The notes: generated from the sequence alone by a model not told the origin. Shown: positions 45,930 to 54,160, counted from the first letter of the stretch. The stretch is DNA of 64,000 nucleotides from Thermococcus thioreducens (GCF_002214545.1 NZ_CP015105.1:1116001-1180000); one strand, 5' to 3'. Program-made: numbers and translations.

Positions 45930-47705
45930 ATGAGGATAGCGGTCATCGATTACGATAGGTGCAACCCCGATAAGTGCGGCCACTTCCTGTGTGAGCGCGT
46001 TTGTCCAGTCAATCGAATGGGCGGAGAGGCGATAATCATAGACGAAGAAAACTACCGCCCGGTGATCCAGGAGGCGAGCTGTACCGGCTGTGGAATCTGC
46101 GTCCACAAGTGCCCATTCAACGCAATAACGATTGTGAACCTTCCGGAGGAGCTTGAGGAGGGCTGCGTCCACCGCTACGGCGTCAACGCCTTTGTGCTGT
46201 ACCGCCTGCCAGTCGTCAAGGACGGTATGGTCGTCGGAATCCTTGGGCCGAACGGAACGGGTAAGACCACCGCCGTTAAGGTTCTTTCGGGTCAGATAGT
46301 CCCGAACCTCTGCGGCTATAACGATAGCTGGGACGCCGTCATAAAGGCCTTCCGCGGCAACGAGCTTCAAAACTACTTCGAGAGACTGAAAAAGGGCGAG
46401 ATAAGACCGGTCGTCAAGCCGCAGTACGTTGACCTGATACCCAAGGCAGTCAAGGGTAGAGTTAGGGACCTGCTGAAGAAGGCCGACGAGGCGGGCAGGT
46501 TCGAGGAAGTTGTGAAGGAGCTTGAGCTTGAGAACGTCCTTGATAGGGATATAAGGCACCTCTCCGGTGGTGAGCTTCAGAGGGTTGCAATTGCGGCCGC
46601 GATGCTCAGGGATGCACATTTCTACTTCTTCGACGAGCCCTCAAGCTACCTCGACATAAGGCAGCGCCTCAGGGTGGCAAGGATAATCCGCAAGCTTGCC
46701 GACTCCGGAAAGGCCGTCCTCACAGTCGAGCACGATTTAGCCATACTCGACTACATGAGCGACATAATCCACGTGGTCTACGGCAAGCCCGGAGCGTACG
46801 GTATATTTTCCCAGCCCAAGAGCACGCGCAACGGCATAAACGAGTTCCTTCGCGGCTATCTCCGCGACGAGAACGTTAGGTTCAGACCATATGAGGTCAG
46901 CTTCACCAAGAAGAGCGAGAGGAAGAGCCAGGATGGCGAGATACTGGTCGAGTATCCGAGGCTGGTAAAGGACTACGGGGGCTTCAGACTTGAGGCTGAG
47001 GGCGGAACCCTCTACGTCGGCGAGGTGATTGGCATAGTGGGACCCAACGGGATAGGTAAGACCACCTTCGTCAAGATGCTCGCCGGTGTGGAGAAGCCAA
47101 CGGAGGGCGAGGTCGACTGGACGCTCACAGTAAGCTACAAGCCCCAGTACATCAAGGTGGACTACGAGGGAACGGTCTTCGAGCTGTTGAGCAAAATAGA
47201 CGCGGGGAAGCTGATGAACAGCTTCTACAAGACCGAGCTCCTGAACCCCCTCGGCATTCCCGACCTCTACGACAAAAAACTGGACGAGCTGAGCGGTGGA
47301 GAGCTACAGCGCGTTGCCATAACGGCCTGCCTGATTCGCGACGCGGATCTGTACCTTCTCGACGAGCCGTCAGCACACCTCGACGTCGAGCAGAGGCTGG
47401 CAGTCTCAAAGGCAATACGCTCACTCATGGCAAAGAACGAAAAGACTGCCCTTATAGTAGAGCACGATGTCATGATGGTTGACTACCTCAGTGACAGGCT
47501 CATAGTCTTCGAGGGTGAACCCGGAAGGAGCGGAAAAGCTTTGCCGCCGATGGGGATGAGGGAAGGCATGAACCGCTTCCTTGCCTCCGTTGGAATAACC
47601 TTCAGAAGGGACCCGGAGACTGGAAGACCGAGGGCAAACAAGGAAGGCTCCGTGAAGGACAGGGAGCAGAAGGAGAGAGGCGAGTACTACTACGTATCGG
47701 CATGA
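45930..47705 (+). CDS. ribosome recycling factor ABCE1 (Rli1)
   Basis: A 591-residue ABCE1 with two N-terminal 4Fe-4S sites (DKCGHFLCERVCPVNR and CTGCGICVHKCPF). Two ABC modules follow: Walker A GPNGTGKTT and GPNGIGKTT, and LSGGELQRVAI twice, each followed by a DEPS Walker B. ABCE1 splits the post-termination ribosome with aPelota or aRF1. It is essential. GGTGGT at 45919-45924 puts the start at ATG 45930. Confidence 0.97.
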   Translation: MRIAVIDYDRCNPDKCGHFLCERVCPVNRMGGEAIIIDEENYRPVIQEASCTGCGICVHKCPFNAITIVNLPEELEEGCVHRYGVNAFVLYRLPVVKDGMVVGILGPNGTGKTTAVKVLSGQIVPNLCGYNDSWDAVIKAFRGNELQNYFERLKKGEIRPVVKPQYVDLIPKAVKGRVRDLLKKADEAGRFEEVVKELELENVLDRDIRHLSGGELQRVAIAAAMLRDAHFYFFDEPSSYLDIRQRLRVARIIRKLADSGKAVLTVEHDLAILDYMSDIIHVVYGKPGAYGIFSQPKSTRNGINEFLRGYLRDENVRFRPYEVSFTKKSERKSQDGEILVEYPRLVKDYGGFRLEAEGGTLYVGEVIGIVGPNGIGKTTFVKMLAGVEKPTEGEVDWTLTVSYKPQYIKVDYEGTVFELLSKIDAGKLMNSFYKTELLNPLGIPDLYDKKLDELSGGELQRVAITACLIRDADLYLLDEPSAHLDVEQRLAVSKAIRSLMAKNEKTALIVEHDVMMVDYLSDRLIVFEGEPGRSGKALPPMGMREGMNRFLASVGITFRRDPETGRPRANKEGSVKDREQKERGEYYYVSA

Positions 47706-47787
47706 GGCATCCCGTGGTATTTTTCATATTTTCCGCTTTTCTGATGGTCCTTTCTCATTTCACATGAGCGTCGGTGCATCCGAAATC

Positions 47788-47830
47788 TTTTTAAACTAAA
47801 CTGGCATATGTAAGTTAAAACATACATATG
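47788..47830 (+). promoter_or_regulatory. promoter and 26-bp operator of the DUF4405 operon
   Basis: A TATA-like TTTTTAAACT lies at 47788-47797. CATATGTA (47805-47812) and TACATATG (47823-47830) are perfect inverted arms around a 10-bp A/T-rich spacer. The transcript should start near 47818, inside the dyad, which suits a repressor. The same layout recurs at 50326-50368. Confidence 0.72.
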
Positions 47831-47841
47831 TTGGTGATAGT

Positions 47842-47907
47842 ATGATTAGGTTCGGCGCGATCGCCGGAAAGCTCTACAGGATAAAATGCCGTGGGAGGTG
47901 CCGGTGA
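47842..47907 (+). CDS. 21-residue basic peptide, translationally coupled
   Basis: A very short frame from ATG 47842 with GGTGAT 3 bases upstream. It encodes 21 residues, seven of them Arg or Lys, with two Cys in KCRGRC. Its stop TGA overlaps the ATG of the next gene, and that gene's ribosome binding site lies within the small frame. It could be a leader peptide that controls translation of the DUF4405 gene, or a genuine small protein. Confidence 0.45.
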   Translation: MIRFGAIAGKLYRIKCRGRCR

Positions 47908-48614
47908 TGGCAAGGTGGACGGCTCCAGCATGGCTGAGGGGCACAATAGACCTCGTCCTCACCATAGTGTTTGTAATACTTGCCGTATCCGGGATAGCCC
48001 TCTACCTGGCACCATCGGGAAGGATAGCGGACACAATAGGATGGACGTTTCTGGGGCTGGACAAGGATACATGGACAAACGTACACACGTACATGGGCTT
48101 TGCCATGATAGGACTTATAGCGGCACACCTGATAATAGGCTTCAGAAGCATGCTCACCATGCTCAGAATGGGCTTCAGGCAGAGCAGGTGGAAGCCAGCA
48201 GTGGCTTTTCTGCTCACCATGGGGCTCGTCCTCGGCGGATTCCAGGCGTACAAGGCGTACTTCACGGAGGAAGACTCAACGGAGAGCACCGATTATGTCG
48301 CCTATCTCCCGAGTGAGACCAACGACACAACCTACACGTACGTGGAGATAACCGGCTCAATGCTGAAGACGTACACCCTCCAGCAACTGGCGGACATCTA
48401 CGGCGTCTCGGCCGATGAGCTGGCAGAGGTGCTGAAGGAGGACTACGGTATTGAGGCCAAGACCGACGAGCTGCTTGAGGTCATAGAGGCCAACAACGGA
48501 CTGGATCGCGAAGTGTTCAAGGAAGAACTGGCTTCGGCCATTGAAAAGCTCCTTGGAATAAGCAATGCTGAAACCAACACCACGTCGGAAACAGCGGAAG
48601 GGGGTGAAAGCTGA
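47907..48614 (+). CDS. DUF4405-type membrane protein with C-terminal soluble domain
   Basis: A 235-residue protein from ATG 47907, with GGGAGGTG 6 bases upstream. Residues 10-120 hold three hydrophobic segments with conserved-looking His in NVHTYMGFAMIGLIAAHLIIGF. This fits the DUF4405/cytochrome-b561-like group, where such His residues bind haem. The last 110 residues are soluble and helical (QLADIYGVSADELAEVLKEDYG, DREVFKEELASAIEKLLG) with a Thr/Asn linker before, so this part is probably external. Haem binding is inferred, not shown. Confidence 0.7.
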   Translation: MARWTAPAWLRGTIDLVLTIVFVILAVSGIALYLAPSGRIADTIGWTFLGLDKDTWTNVHTYMGFAMIGLIAAHLIIGFRSMLTMLRMGFRQSRWKPAVAFLLTMGLVLGGFQAYKAYFTEEDSTESTDYVAYLPSETNDTTYTYVEITGSMLKTYTLQQLADIYGVSADELAEVLKEDYGIEAKTDELLEVIEANNGLDREVFKEELASAIEKLLGISNAETNTTSETAEGGES

Positions 48615-48838
48615 TGGGACCATATTTCTCCCAGTACATCTACGCCGAGACACCTGGATATGTGGCATATCTGAGCATAGCCCTCTGGCTTGTCCTCCTC
48701 GCAGTGGTGGCCATCTCGATGTACAGCCTCAGCAAGAGCCTCAACTCCCTGCTCTGGGAGATGAGGGAGATAAACGCCGCCGCCCTTGAGCTGATGAACG
48801 AGACCAGCGACGTGGAGAAGATACTGGAGGAGGTGTAA
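48614..48838 (+). CDS. single-helix membrane protein with coiled-coil tail, 74 aa
   Basis: A 74-residue protein. A short N-terminus is followed by one membrane helix (LSIALWLVLLAVVAISMY) and a helical, heptad-like tail (SLNSLLWEMREINAAALELM to VEKILEEV). The start ATG overlaps the stop of the DUF4405 gene. A related 65-residue protein lies at 52098-52295, with the same order (helix, Met-rich turn, coiled coil, -LEEV end). These may form a heteromer with the other membrane proteins. Confidence 0.7.
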   Translation: MGPYFSQYIYAETPGYVAYLSIALWLVLLAVVAISMYSLSKSLNSLLWEMREINAAALELMNETSDVEKILEEV

Positions 48839-48839
48839 A

Positions 48840-48855
48840 GGGGGTATCTCCCCCC
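48840..48855 (+). terminator. G/C hairpin after the first envelope operon
   Basis: GGGGG (48840-48844) and CCCCC(C) (48850-48855) flank TATCT right after the stop. The U-run expected for termination is weak, so it may mainly mark the mRNA end. The rest of the gap to 49073 is A/T-rich with the next promoter (TTAAATAT, about 49031-49038) and nothing else I recognise. Confidence 0.45.
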
Positions 48856-49073
48856 ATTCTACCACAACTATTTTCAGAAAATCCGGTTTTCTATATTCTC
48901 CCCCCAAACCGCTTCTTAAACACAGATAAACGATGAATAACGTTGTTTAACGGTAAAAATCGAAAAAAGGCAGGAAAAGCCGCTTCAGTAAACAAGCATG
49001 AATTTAAGCACATGGTTTCGTGAAAAAAGCTTAAATATTGCTTTTCTCATAGAGACCATTGAGGTGAAGGGCC

Positions 49074-50261
49074 ATGATGTGGAAAAAAGGCGTTGCATTG
49101 CTCTTTGGTTTGATGCTCGTGGCAACCACACTCTCCTTCGGCAAAGTGATGGCCGAGGACACCTCAGTGACAGTGATACTTGTCAGCGACAACGAGGCTG
49201 ACTGTGCCTTGGCTCAGTATTTGGCTAATGTGACTGGTGCTGTGGTTGTGACGACCACGTGGGGCGTTTATGATCCTAACGTTACGGCGGAGATTATGAG
49301 CTACGCTCCGGACGAGGTCATCATAATTGGGGGACCAGATGCTGTGGTTGAGCAGTATGTGGCTGACCTTGAAGAGCTCGGCATAACCGTTGAGCGCTGG
49401 GGAGGTCAAAACAGATATGAAACAAACCTCATGGTAATGGAACAGGCAAAACTCAAATTCAAACTCATGTTCAACAACAGCGTGATAATAACCCCCGGAA
49501 ACGACAGCGCAGCCATCAGGGCCGCGCTCAGGATGGCAGTTCGCAGAAAGGCTATGATAGCCTTCGTCAACGACACCTCAAACATAACCAAGCTCATGCT
49601 GAAGCTCCAGTTAAGGAACGCCAACGTAACCATCGTGCAGACCCCGGTTATGAGCAAAGTGATGCTCCACATAAGGGAACAGCTTAGGGAGAAGATGAAC
49701 TGCAACTGCACCGAGATGGAGGTCAACATAACTGCCGAGACGGCACTTGAGGCCATCAACGCGAGTGAGGAGAGAATAACCACAGCCAAGGAGATGCTGG
49801 AGAACGTGACTCTAAGCCCACCCGAGGAGCGGCTCGCCACAAGGATGCTGAACCTTGCCGAAAAGGAACTGGAGAACGCCAAGGATGCCTACGAGATGGG
49901 AAGGTACGGGAAGGCATACGGACAGGCCATAGCGGCAAAGGCCCATGCAGAGTTCGTTATCAGAATGGCCTCTGACAGATGGAGCGTAGAGATACAGACC
50001 AACATGACTATGAGGGCAGAGATGTACGTCTGGAGGCTTGAGAGGCAGATTATGGTAATGGAGAAAAGCGGGTTCAACACCACCGAGCTCAGGGCACTGG
50101 TCGACCAGCTCAAGGAGGCCATAAAGAACGGCGACTACGATGCCATAGATTCAATAATGCAACAGATAAGGGAAAAGCTCCTTGAGCTCTATGCCAACGG
50201 CAGGGGCAAGTTTAGAGAGCGCATGGTGTTCCCCGCCCATGGCAGACACGGCAGACCGTAA
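49074..50261 (+). CDS. secreted cell-wall-binding-repeat protein with helical C-terminus
   Basis: A 395-residue exported protein. The signal peptide is MMWKKGVALLFGLMLVATTL with a cleavage region near residue 28. Residues 30-210 show the cell-wall-binding repeat 2 pattern (APDEVIIIGGPDAVV, VERWGGQNRYETNLMV, VIITPGND). The remaining half is helical with many N-glycosylation sequons (NVT, NDT, NCT, NIT). In archaea these repeats occur on surface-layer proteins. It has its own promoter and lies between the two dyad-controlled units. Confidence 0.78.
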   Translation: MMWKKGVALLFGLMLVATTLSFGKVMAEDTSVTVILVSDNEADCALAQYLANVTGAVVVTTTWGVYDPNVTAEIMSYAPDEVIIIGGPDAVVEQYVADLEELGITVERWGGQNRYETNLMVMEQAKLKFKLMFNNSVIITPGNDSAAIRAALRMAVRRKAMIAFVNDTSNITKLMLKLQLRNANVTIVQTPVMSKVMLHIREQLREKMNCNCTEMEVNITAETALEAINASEERITTAKEMLENVTLSPPEERLATRMLNLAEKELENAKDAYEMGRYGKAYGQAIAAKAHAEFVIRMASDRWSVEIQTNMTMRAEMYVWRLERQIMVMEKSGFNTTELRALVDQLKEAIKNGDYDAIDSIMQQIREKLLELYANGRGKFRERMVFPAHGRHGRP

Positions 50262-50325
50262 CACCTCTTCCCATTTCTTCTTTAGTTTGAATTGAACAAT
50301 TCCTCCGGGCTCTTCTAACCGAAAA

Positions 50326-50368
50326 CTTTATAAGATCTCGCACATATGTAATATTAAACTTACACATG
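50326..50368 (+). promoter_or_regulatory. promoter and 26-bp operator of the DUF2202 gene
   Basis: The TATA box CTTTATAAG lies at 50326-50334. CATATGTAA (50343-50351) and TTACACATG (50360-50368) are inverted with one mismatch. The dyad is the same length and half-site type as that at 47805-47830, and the transcript should start inside it (near 50355). Confidence 0.72.
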
Positions 50369-50383
50369 TAGGAGGTTGAGACC

Positions 50384-51196
50384 ATGAGGAAGATATGGTT
50401 CGGAATTGGGCTGATAGCCCTGCTGGTGGGAATGTCCATCGGGGCGGTTTCAGCGTACATGGGGACCCCAGGACCTAACCCGTACGCATCCCAAACAACC
50501 GCCCCGGCGACGAGCAGTACCCTTGACACTTACTACTCAGACCTGAGCCAGGAGGAGATAGATGGTCTCCTCTGGATGGTCGAGGAGGAAAAGCTCGCAA
50601 GGGACGTCTACCTGACGCTGTACGATCAGACTGGACTGGTGGTGTTCAGCAACATCGCCAACAGCGAGCAGATGCACATGGATGCCGTGTTGAACCTCAT
50701 TGAGAAGTACAACCTGACCGCTCCGGACACACTCGACCAAGTGGGCGTCTTCCAGAACGAGCAGCTCCAGAACCTCTACAACCAGCTTGTCGAGATGGGA
50801 AGCCAGAGCGTTGTAGATGCCCTCAAGGTTGGGGCACTGATAGAAGAAACCGACATAGTGGATCTTCAGGAGAGGATAGCCCAGACCGACAACGAGGACA
50901 TAAAACTCGTCTATGAGAACCTCATGACCGGAAGTGAGAACCACCTCAGGGCCTTCGCGGGCCAGCTTGAGGCCTACGGGGTGACCTATGAGCCGCAGGT
51001 TGTGAGTGAGGACTACTACCAGAGCGTTATCGGCACAACACCCAGCCACGGGTACGGAGGTCACGGCATGATAGCAGCCCAAGGGCAGGCGGGAGGAATG
51101 CAGGAATGGGGCATCATGGCGGGTATAGCCAGCGCCTTCAGGCACGCCTGGGCGTGGATGAACGGGCTCGCCCAGAGGATTGGAACGCCCATCTGA
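50384..51196 (+). CDS. secreted DUF2202 ferritin-like protein
   Basis: A 270-residue exported protein with signal peptide (FGIGLIALLVGMSIGAVSA). The DUF2202 four-helix domain spans about residues 50-205. Candidate metal ligands are in VEEEKLARDVY, NSEQMHMDAV, LIEETDIVDL and TGSENHLRAF, the E/ExxH spacing of ferritin-like proteins. The C-terminus is Gly/Met-rich and ends near AWAWMNGLAQR. DUF2202 proteins are thought to bind iron or act in redox stress; the activity has not been determined. A 26-bp dyad marks its promoter. Confidence 0.8.
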   Translation: MRKIWFGIGLIALLVGMSIGAVSAYMGTPGPNPYASQTTAPATSSTLDTYYSDLSQEEIDGLLWMVEEEKLARDVYLTLYDQTGLVVFSNIANSEQMHMDAVLNLIEKYNLTAPDTLDQVGVFQNEQLQNLYNQLVEMGSQSVVDALKVGALIEETDIVDLQERIAQTDNEDIKLVYENLMTGSENHLRAFAGQLEAYGVTYEPQVVSEDYYQSVIGTTPSHGYGGHGMIAAQGQAGGMQEWGIMAGIASAFRHAWAWMNGLAQRIGTPI

Positions 51197-51240
51197 AGCT
51201 TTCTTTTTATTCCTAACTAATCCACAATGGGGGGTTGGTG

Positions 51241-51543
51241 ATGGAAGCTAAAGCCTGGCACTTCGTTGAGTTTGGTGAGTTCCCAGTTGAAGAGATCGAT
51301 GTTGAGGAGGTGAGGGACGACGCGCTGGAACTTCTCGGGCGCGTGACCGTTGAGAGGTACGAGACATCACGCGGGACCGTCCTCAAGCTCGTTGATGAGC
51401 ATGGAAACTACATCGGAAAAGTTGTCGGGGGCTGCTCTTTGGAGAAGCTCTCCATCGGGAGTGCCTACCAGACCCCATTTGGGATAAAGGTGACGCTGGA
51501 CTGCGGCGAGAGCGTTGTTGGTTGGCTCTACCTGGAGGGATGA
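51241..51543 (+). CDS. hypothetical protein, 100 aa
   Basis: A 100-residue protein with no family I recognise. It is beta-rich in its second half (LKLVDEHGNYIGKVVGG, GIKVTLDCGESVVGWLYLEG), with an N-terminal WHFVEFGEF strand and a conserved-looking pair of Cys. No signal peptide. ATG 51241 follows GGTTGGTG; GTG 51235 is an alternative. It is part of the wHTH-linked cluster and could bind a ligand or metal, but this is unsupported. Confidence 0.55.
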   Translation: MEAKAWHFVEFGEFPVEEIDVEEVRDDALELLGRVTVERYETSRGTVLKLVDEHGNYIGKVVGGCSLEKLSIGSAYQTPFGIKVTLDCGESVVGWLYLEG

Positions 51544-51545
51544 CG

Positions 51546-51722
51546 ATGCCAAGATGGTTTGGAGGCCCAATGATGCGGCCCGGCTTTGGAAGAAGAGGAC
51601 TCTGGTGGATGTGGTGGGGCTTTGGAATATTTGCCATATTCCTTCTCTTCGCCCGCATTGCCCTACTGCTGCTCCCCCTCGTGCTCCTTGGTGCCCTGCT
51701 TTACGCCTTCCTGAAGCACTGA
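51546..51722 (+). CDS. small membrane peptide, 58 aa
   Basis: A 58-residue protein with an N-terminal Met/Gly/Arg-rich segment (PRWFGGPMMRPGFGRR), a Trp-rich patch and one long hydrophobic helix (WMWWGFGIFAIFLLFARIALLLLPLVLLGALL). GGAGG stands 7 bases before ATG 51546. Probably a single-pass membrane subunit of unknown partner. Confidence 0.6.
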   Translation: MPRWFGGPMMRPGFGRRGLWWMWWGFGIFAIFLLFARIALLLLPLVLLGALLYAFLKH

Positions 51723-51752
51723 TTCGAAAGCTTTTTATTTCTCCCCGCCAAC

Positions 51753-51760
51753 TTATGTAA
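51753..51760. promoter_or_regulatory. half-site TTATGTAA at the regulator's own promoter
   Basis: TTATGTAA lies about 25 bp after the TATA-like CTTTTTATTT (about 51731-51740), so it covers the predicted transcript start, as the full dyads do upstream. No second arm is visible. It may allow autoregulation. Confidence 0.4.
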
Positions 51761-51798
51761 GAGCCTGCTGCCCTATGGAAGGTCAAGAGTGATGTAAG

Positions 51799-52095
51799 AT
51801 GGTCGAGAGCATACAAGAGATAACAGTGATTGCAGAGGCCCTGAGCTCTCCCGTGAGGGTGAAAATACTCAAAATGCTCTGCGAAAAGGAGTGGTATGTC
51901 TATGAGCTGGCTAAGAGCCTCGGCATTTCTCGCCAGCTGCTCTACCTCCATCTCAAAAAGCTCGAAAAGGCCAACCTAGTCGAGAGCGAGCTCCGTCTGG
52001 AGCCCAACGACCCCAGGGCAAAGAAGTACTACCGGGCAAAGCCGTTTAAGTTCGTCGTTGATAATGAGACCATAAAGAACCTTAAGGAGGTGTGA
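51799..52095 (+). CDS. winged-helix (ArsR-like) transcriptional regulator, 98 aa
   Basis: A 98-residue winged-helix protein. EALSSPVRVKILKMLCEKEW is the first helix pair, ELAKSLGISRQLLYLHLKKLEKANLVESEL is the recognition-helix region, and a beta-wing follows (KKYYRAKPFKFVV). There is one Cys in helix 2 and no metal-binding Cys pair, so metal sensing by a classic ArsR site is not supported. It is the only regulator in the 47.8-52.3 kb cluster and thus the best candidate to bind the 26-bp dyads there. Confidence 0.85.
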   Translation: MVESIQEITVIAEALSSPVRVKILKMLCEKEWYVYELAKSLGISRQLLYLHLKKLEKANLVESELRLEPNDPRAKKYYRAKPFKFVVDNETIKNLKEV

Positions 52096-52097
52096 TG

Positions 52098-52295
52098 ATG
52101 CCATACGCATCGACCCCGAGCGGGTGGATAAGCATAATCCTCGGGCTCATTCTGATAGCGATAATGGTCTTCGCATTCTACCAGATGAACAAGACACTCG
52201 GGGAGCTCAAACTTGAGCTTGCCCAGCTGAGGAACACACTGGAGGAGACCAAGAGACACACCGAGGAAGTCAAGAAGAAGCTTGAGGAAGTCTGA
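52098..52295 (+). CDS. single-helix membrane protein with coiled-coil tail, 65 aa
   Basis: A 65-residue protein: one membrane helix (WISIILGLILIAIMVFAFYQM) and a heptad-patterned charged tail ending KKLEEV. ATG 52098 has GGAGGTG 5 bases upstream, and the ribosome binding site overlaps the regulator's stop. It resembles the 74-residue protein at 48614-48838. Its stop is 1 base before the next gene. Confidence 0.7.
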   Translation: MPYASTPSGWISIILGLILIAIMVFAFYQMNKTLGELKLELAQLRNTLEETKRHTEEVKKKLEEV

Positions 52296-52296
52296 A

Positions 52297-53289
52297 ATGC
52301 TGCCTCCAGGCAAAATCCCCCCGGAGAAGCTCAGGGAACTGGTCTTTAACCATCTAGGGGCTAGAGGGGAGAGGGTTATAATCGGCGCTGACCTCGGCAT
52401 AGATGCCGCCGCCATTGATTTCGGTTCTTCCATTCTCGTGGCATCGACAGACCCGATAACCGGGGCCGAAAAGGGGATAGGCTTCTACGCGGTTCACATC
52501 AACGCCAATGACGTAGCTACGTTTGGAGCCAGGCCAAAGTGGTTCCTGGTGAGCATACTCCTGCCGGAGAACGCGGATGAAAGCCTCTTGGCCGGAATAA
52601 TGGAGGAGCTGCATAAAAGCGCATCGAAGCTCGGGGTTGCCATAGTCGGCGGCCACACCGAGGTGACTCCCGGTCTTGAGAGGCCGATAGTGGTAGGAAC
52701 GATGCTCGGTGAGGTTGATCAGGAGAAGCTCGTAACCTCCAACGGGGCCAAGCCTGGAGATGCTGTTATTGTCACCAAATGGGCCGGCCTTGAGGGGACG
52801 TCGATAATAGCCAGCGAGAGAAGCGGAGAGCTGGAGAGGGCCTTTGGAAGAGAGTTCGTGGAAAAAGCCAGGTCTTTTATCGAGATGATAAGCGTTGTGG
52901 AAGATGCACTCACGGCCAACGAGGTCGGCGTCCATGCCATGCACGATCCTACTGAGGGAGGCATAGCCAACGGGCTCCACGAGATGGCGGATGCCGCTGG
53001 AGTAGGCTTCCGCGTTTACAGGGAGAGGATTCCCATCAGGGAAGAGACGCTGAAGATATGCGGGTTCTACAATCTAGACCCGCTGGCTCTGATAAGCTCC
53101 GGAACACTGATGGTAGCCGCCCCTAAAGAGCAAGCTAAAGCTGTCGTTGAAGCCCTGAGGGGGAAGGGCATAAACGCCGCGGTTATAGGTGAGTTCGTGG
53201 AAGACCCGGGCGTAAAGGTAATCGTCGAGAACGGAAAGGAAAGACCCCTTGAGAGGCCCGAAAGCGACGAGCTCTGGAAGGTAGTCTAA
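52297..53289 (+). CDS. AIR synthase-related (PurM/HypE fold) protein
   Basis: A 330-residue protein of the PurM/HypE/ThiL/SelD superfamily. It shows IIGADLGIDAAAI, the ATP-site DPITGAEKGIGFYAVHINANDVATFGA, IVGGHTEVTPGL, VTKWAGLEGTSIIA and MHDPTEGGIANGLHEMA. It lacks the C-terminal Cys of HypE, so it is not a hydrogenase maturation HypE proper. The phosphorylated substrate is unknown. ATG 52297 is preferred; the frame extends to a TTG at 52282 that would overlap the previous gene. It may be a separate unit from the envelope cluster. Confidence 0.82.
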   Translation: MLPPGKIPPEKLRELVFNHLGARGERVIIGADLGIDAAAIDFGSSILVASTDPITGAEKGIGFYAVHINANDVATFGARPKWFLVSILLPENADESLLAGIMEELHKSASKLGVAIVGGHTEVTPGLERPIVVGTMLGEVDQEKLVTSNGAKPGDAVIVTKWAGLEGTSIIASERSGELERAFGREFVEKARSFIEMISVVEDALTANEVGVHAMHDPTEGGIANGLHEMADAAGVGFRVYRERIPIREETLKICGFYNLDPLALISSGTLMVAAPKEQAKAVVEALRGKGINAAVIGEFVEDPGVKVIVENGKERPLERPESDELWKVV

Positions 53290-54158
53290 AGCTCCACGGC
53301 TATTCTCAGCTTTTCTTCTTCCTCAAGCTTCCGGAGTACCTCCAGTGCCGTTTTTGGGTCGAGCTTAAGCGTCCTGATGTGCTCGTAGGCCTTTCTTATC
53401 TCCTCCCGCTGGTAGCCAGACGATTTCTTCTCGATGTACAGCAGAACTGCAAGGAGAACGCCCTTGATGCTCTTCTCCGGCAGGGGCAGGAGTTTCCAGC
53501 CGTTGTCATAGACGTATGCCGCCTTCGGACTCTCGTCTCCACGGAGCTCCGTTACTGGAACCGTCGTGGAGCCCTCGCGGGAGGTCAGATACTCGACGAG
53601 GGTTTTTTCCGAATAGCCCTCCCTCCTCAGTCCCTCGAAGCTCAGCTCCAGCGCCTTGAGCAGGGAGGAAAGCCTCTCAATGTCCCTTATCCTTGCTTTG
53701 GAGAGCAGGGAGAGCTTGAGAACAGCCCTTTCAAGGGGCTCTTCCTCGACGTTTACTGCAACCAGAACCCTGTCCCAGAGGCGGGAGCCCTCCTCAAAGG
53801 CCTTGACAGCTATCCAAACGGTGCCGTTGGTGAGAATACCGTACCTCACGCCGGAGTTGAAGCAGTACCTCGCCAGCTGGCGGAGCGGCTCGTCCCTTTT
53901 CAGGATGTTCACACCCATGTTCTTCGCCTCGACGTAGGCGAAGACCCCTCCGTCCAGGATAAGGGAGTAGTCTGCCCTTCCATCCTCGGTTCTCTCCTCC
54001 GGCCGAACCTCCTCCGGGTTGTTCCAGTCCCAGCCGAGCGCCTGAAAGATCTCACCGATGAGGTGCTGCTTTACTGCCTCCTCATTCCTGACGTAGAGGT
54101 TTCTGTGGGCACGCACCTTCCTGAGGACGTTGATGATAGCGTTTCTGAGCTCCTCCAT
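53286..54158 (-). CDS. orphan HsdR-N-like PD-(D/E)xK protein
   Basis: A 290-residue protein whose first 150 residues resemble the HsdR N-terminal nuclease domain: NEEAVKQHLIGEIFQALGW, GRADYSLILDGGVFAYVEAKNM (the D..ExK core) and LARYCFNSGVRYGILTNG. No helicase, methylase or specificity subunit is nearby, so it is not a working type I restriction enzyme by itself. GGAGGT gives a ribosome binding site 6 bases before ATG 54158. The upstream gene ends 2 bp away, so the two are cotranscribed. Confidence 0.8.
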   Translation of the reverse strand: MEELRNAIINVLRKVRAHRNLYVRNEEAVKQHLIGEIFQALGWDWNNPEEVRPEERTEDGRADYSLILDGGVFAYVEAKNMGVNILKRDEPLRQLARYCFNSGVRYGILTNGTVWIAVKAFEEGSRLWDRVLVAVNVEEEPLERAVLKLSLLSKARIRDIERLSSLLKALELSFEGLRREGYSEKTLVEYLTSREGSTTVPVTELRGDESPKAAYVYDNGWKLLPLPEKSIKGVLLAVLLYIEKKSSGYQREEIRKAYEHIRTLKLDPKTALEVLRKLEEEEKLRIAVEL

Positions 54159-54160
54159 GC

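Noticed and set aside
52297-53289. HypE hydrogenase maturation protein
   Set aside because: The fold matches, but the C-terminal Cys that HypE uses to make thiocyanate is missing and no hydrogenase genes are nearby.
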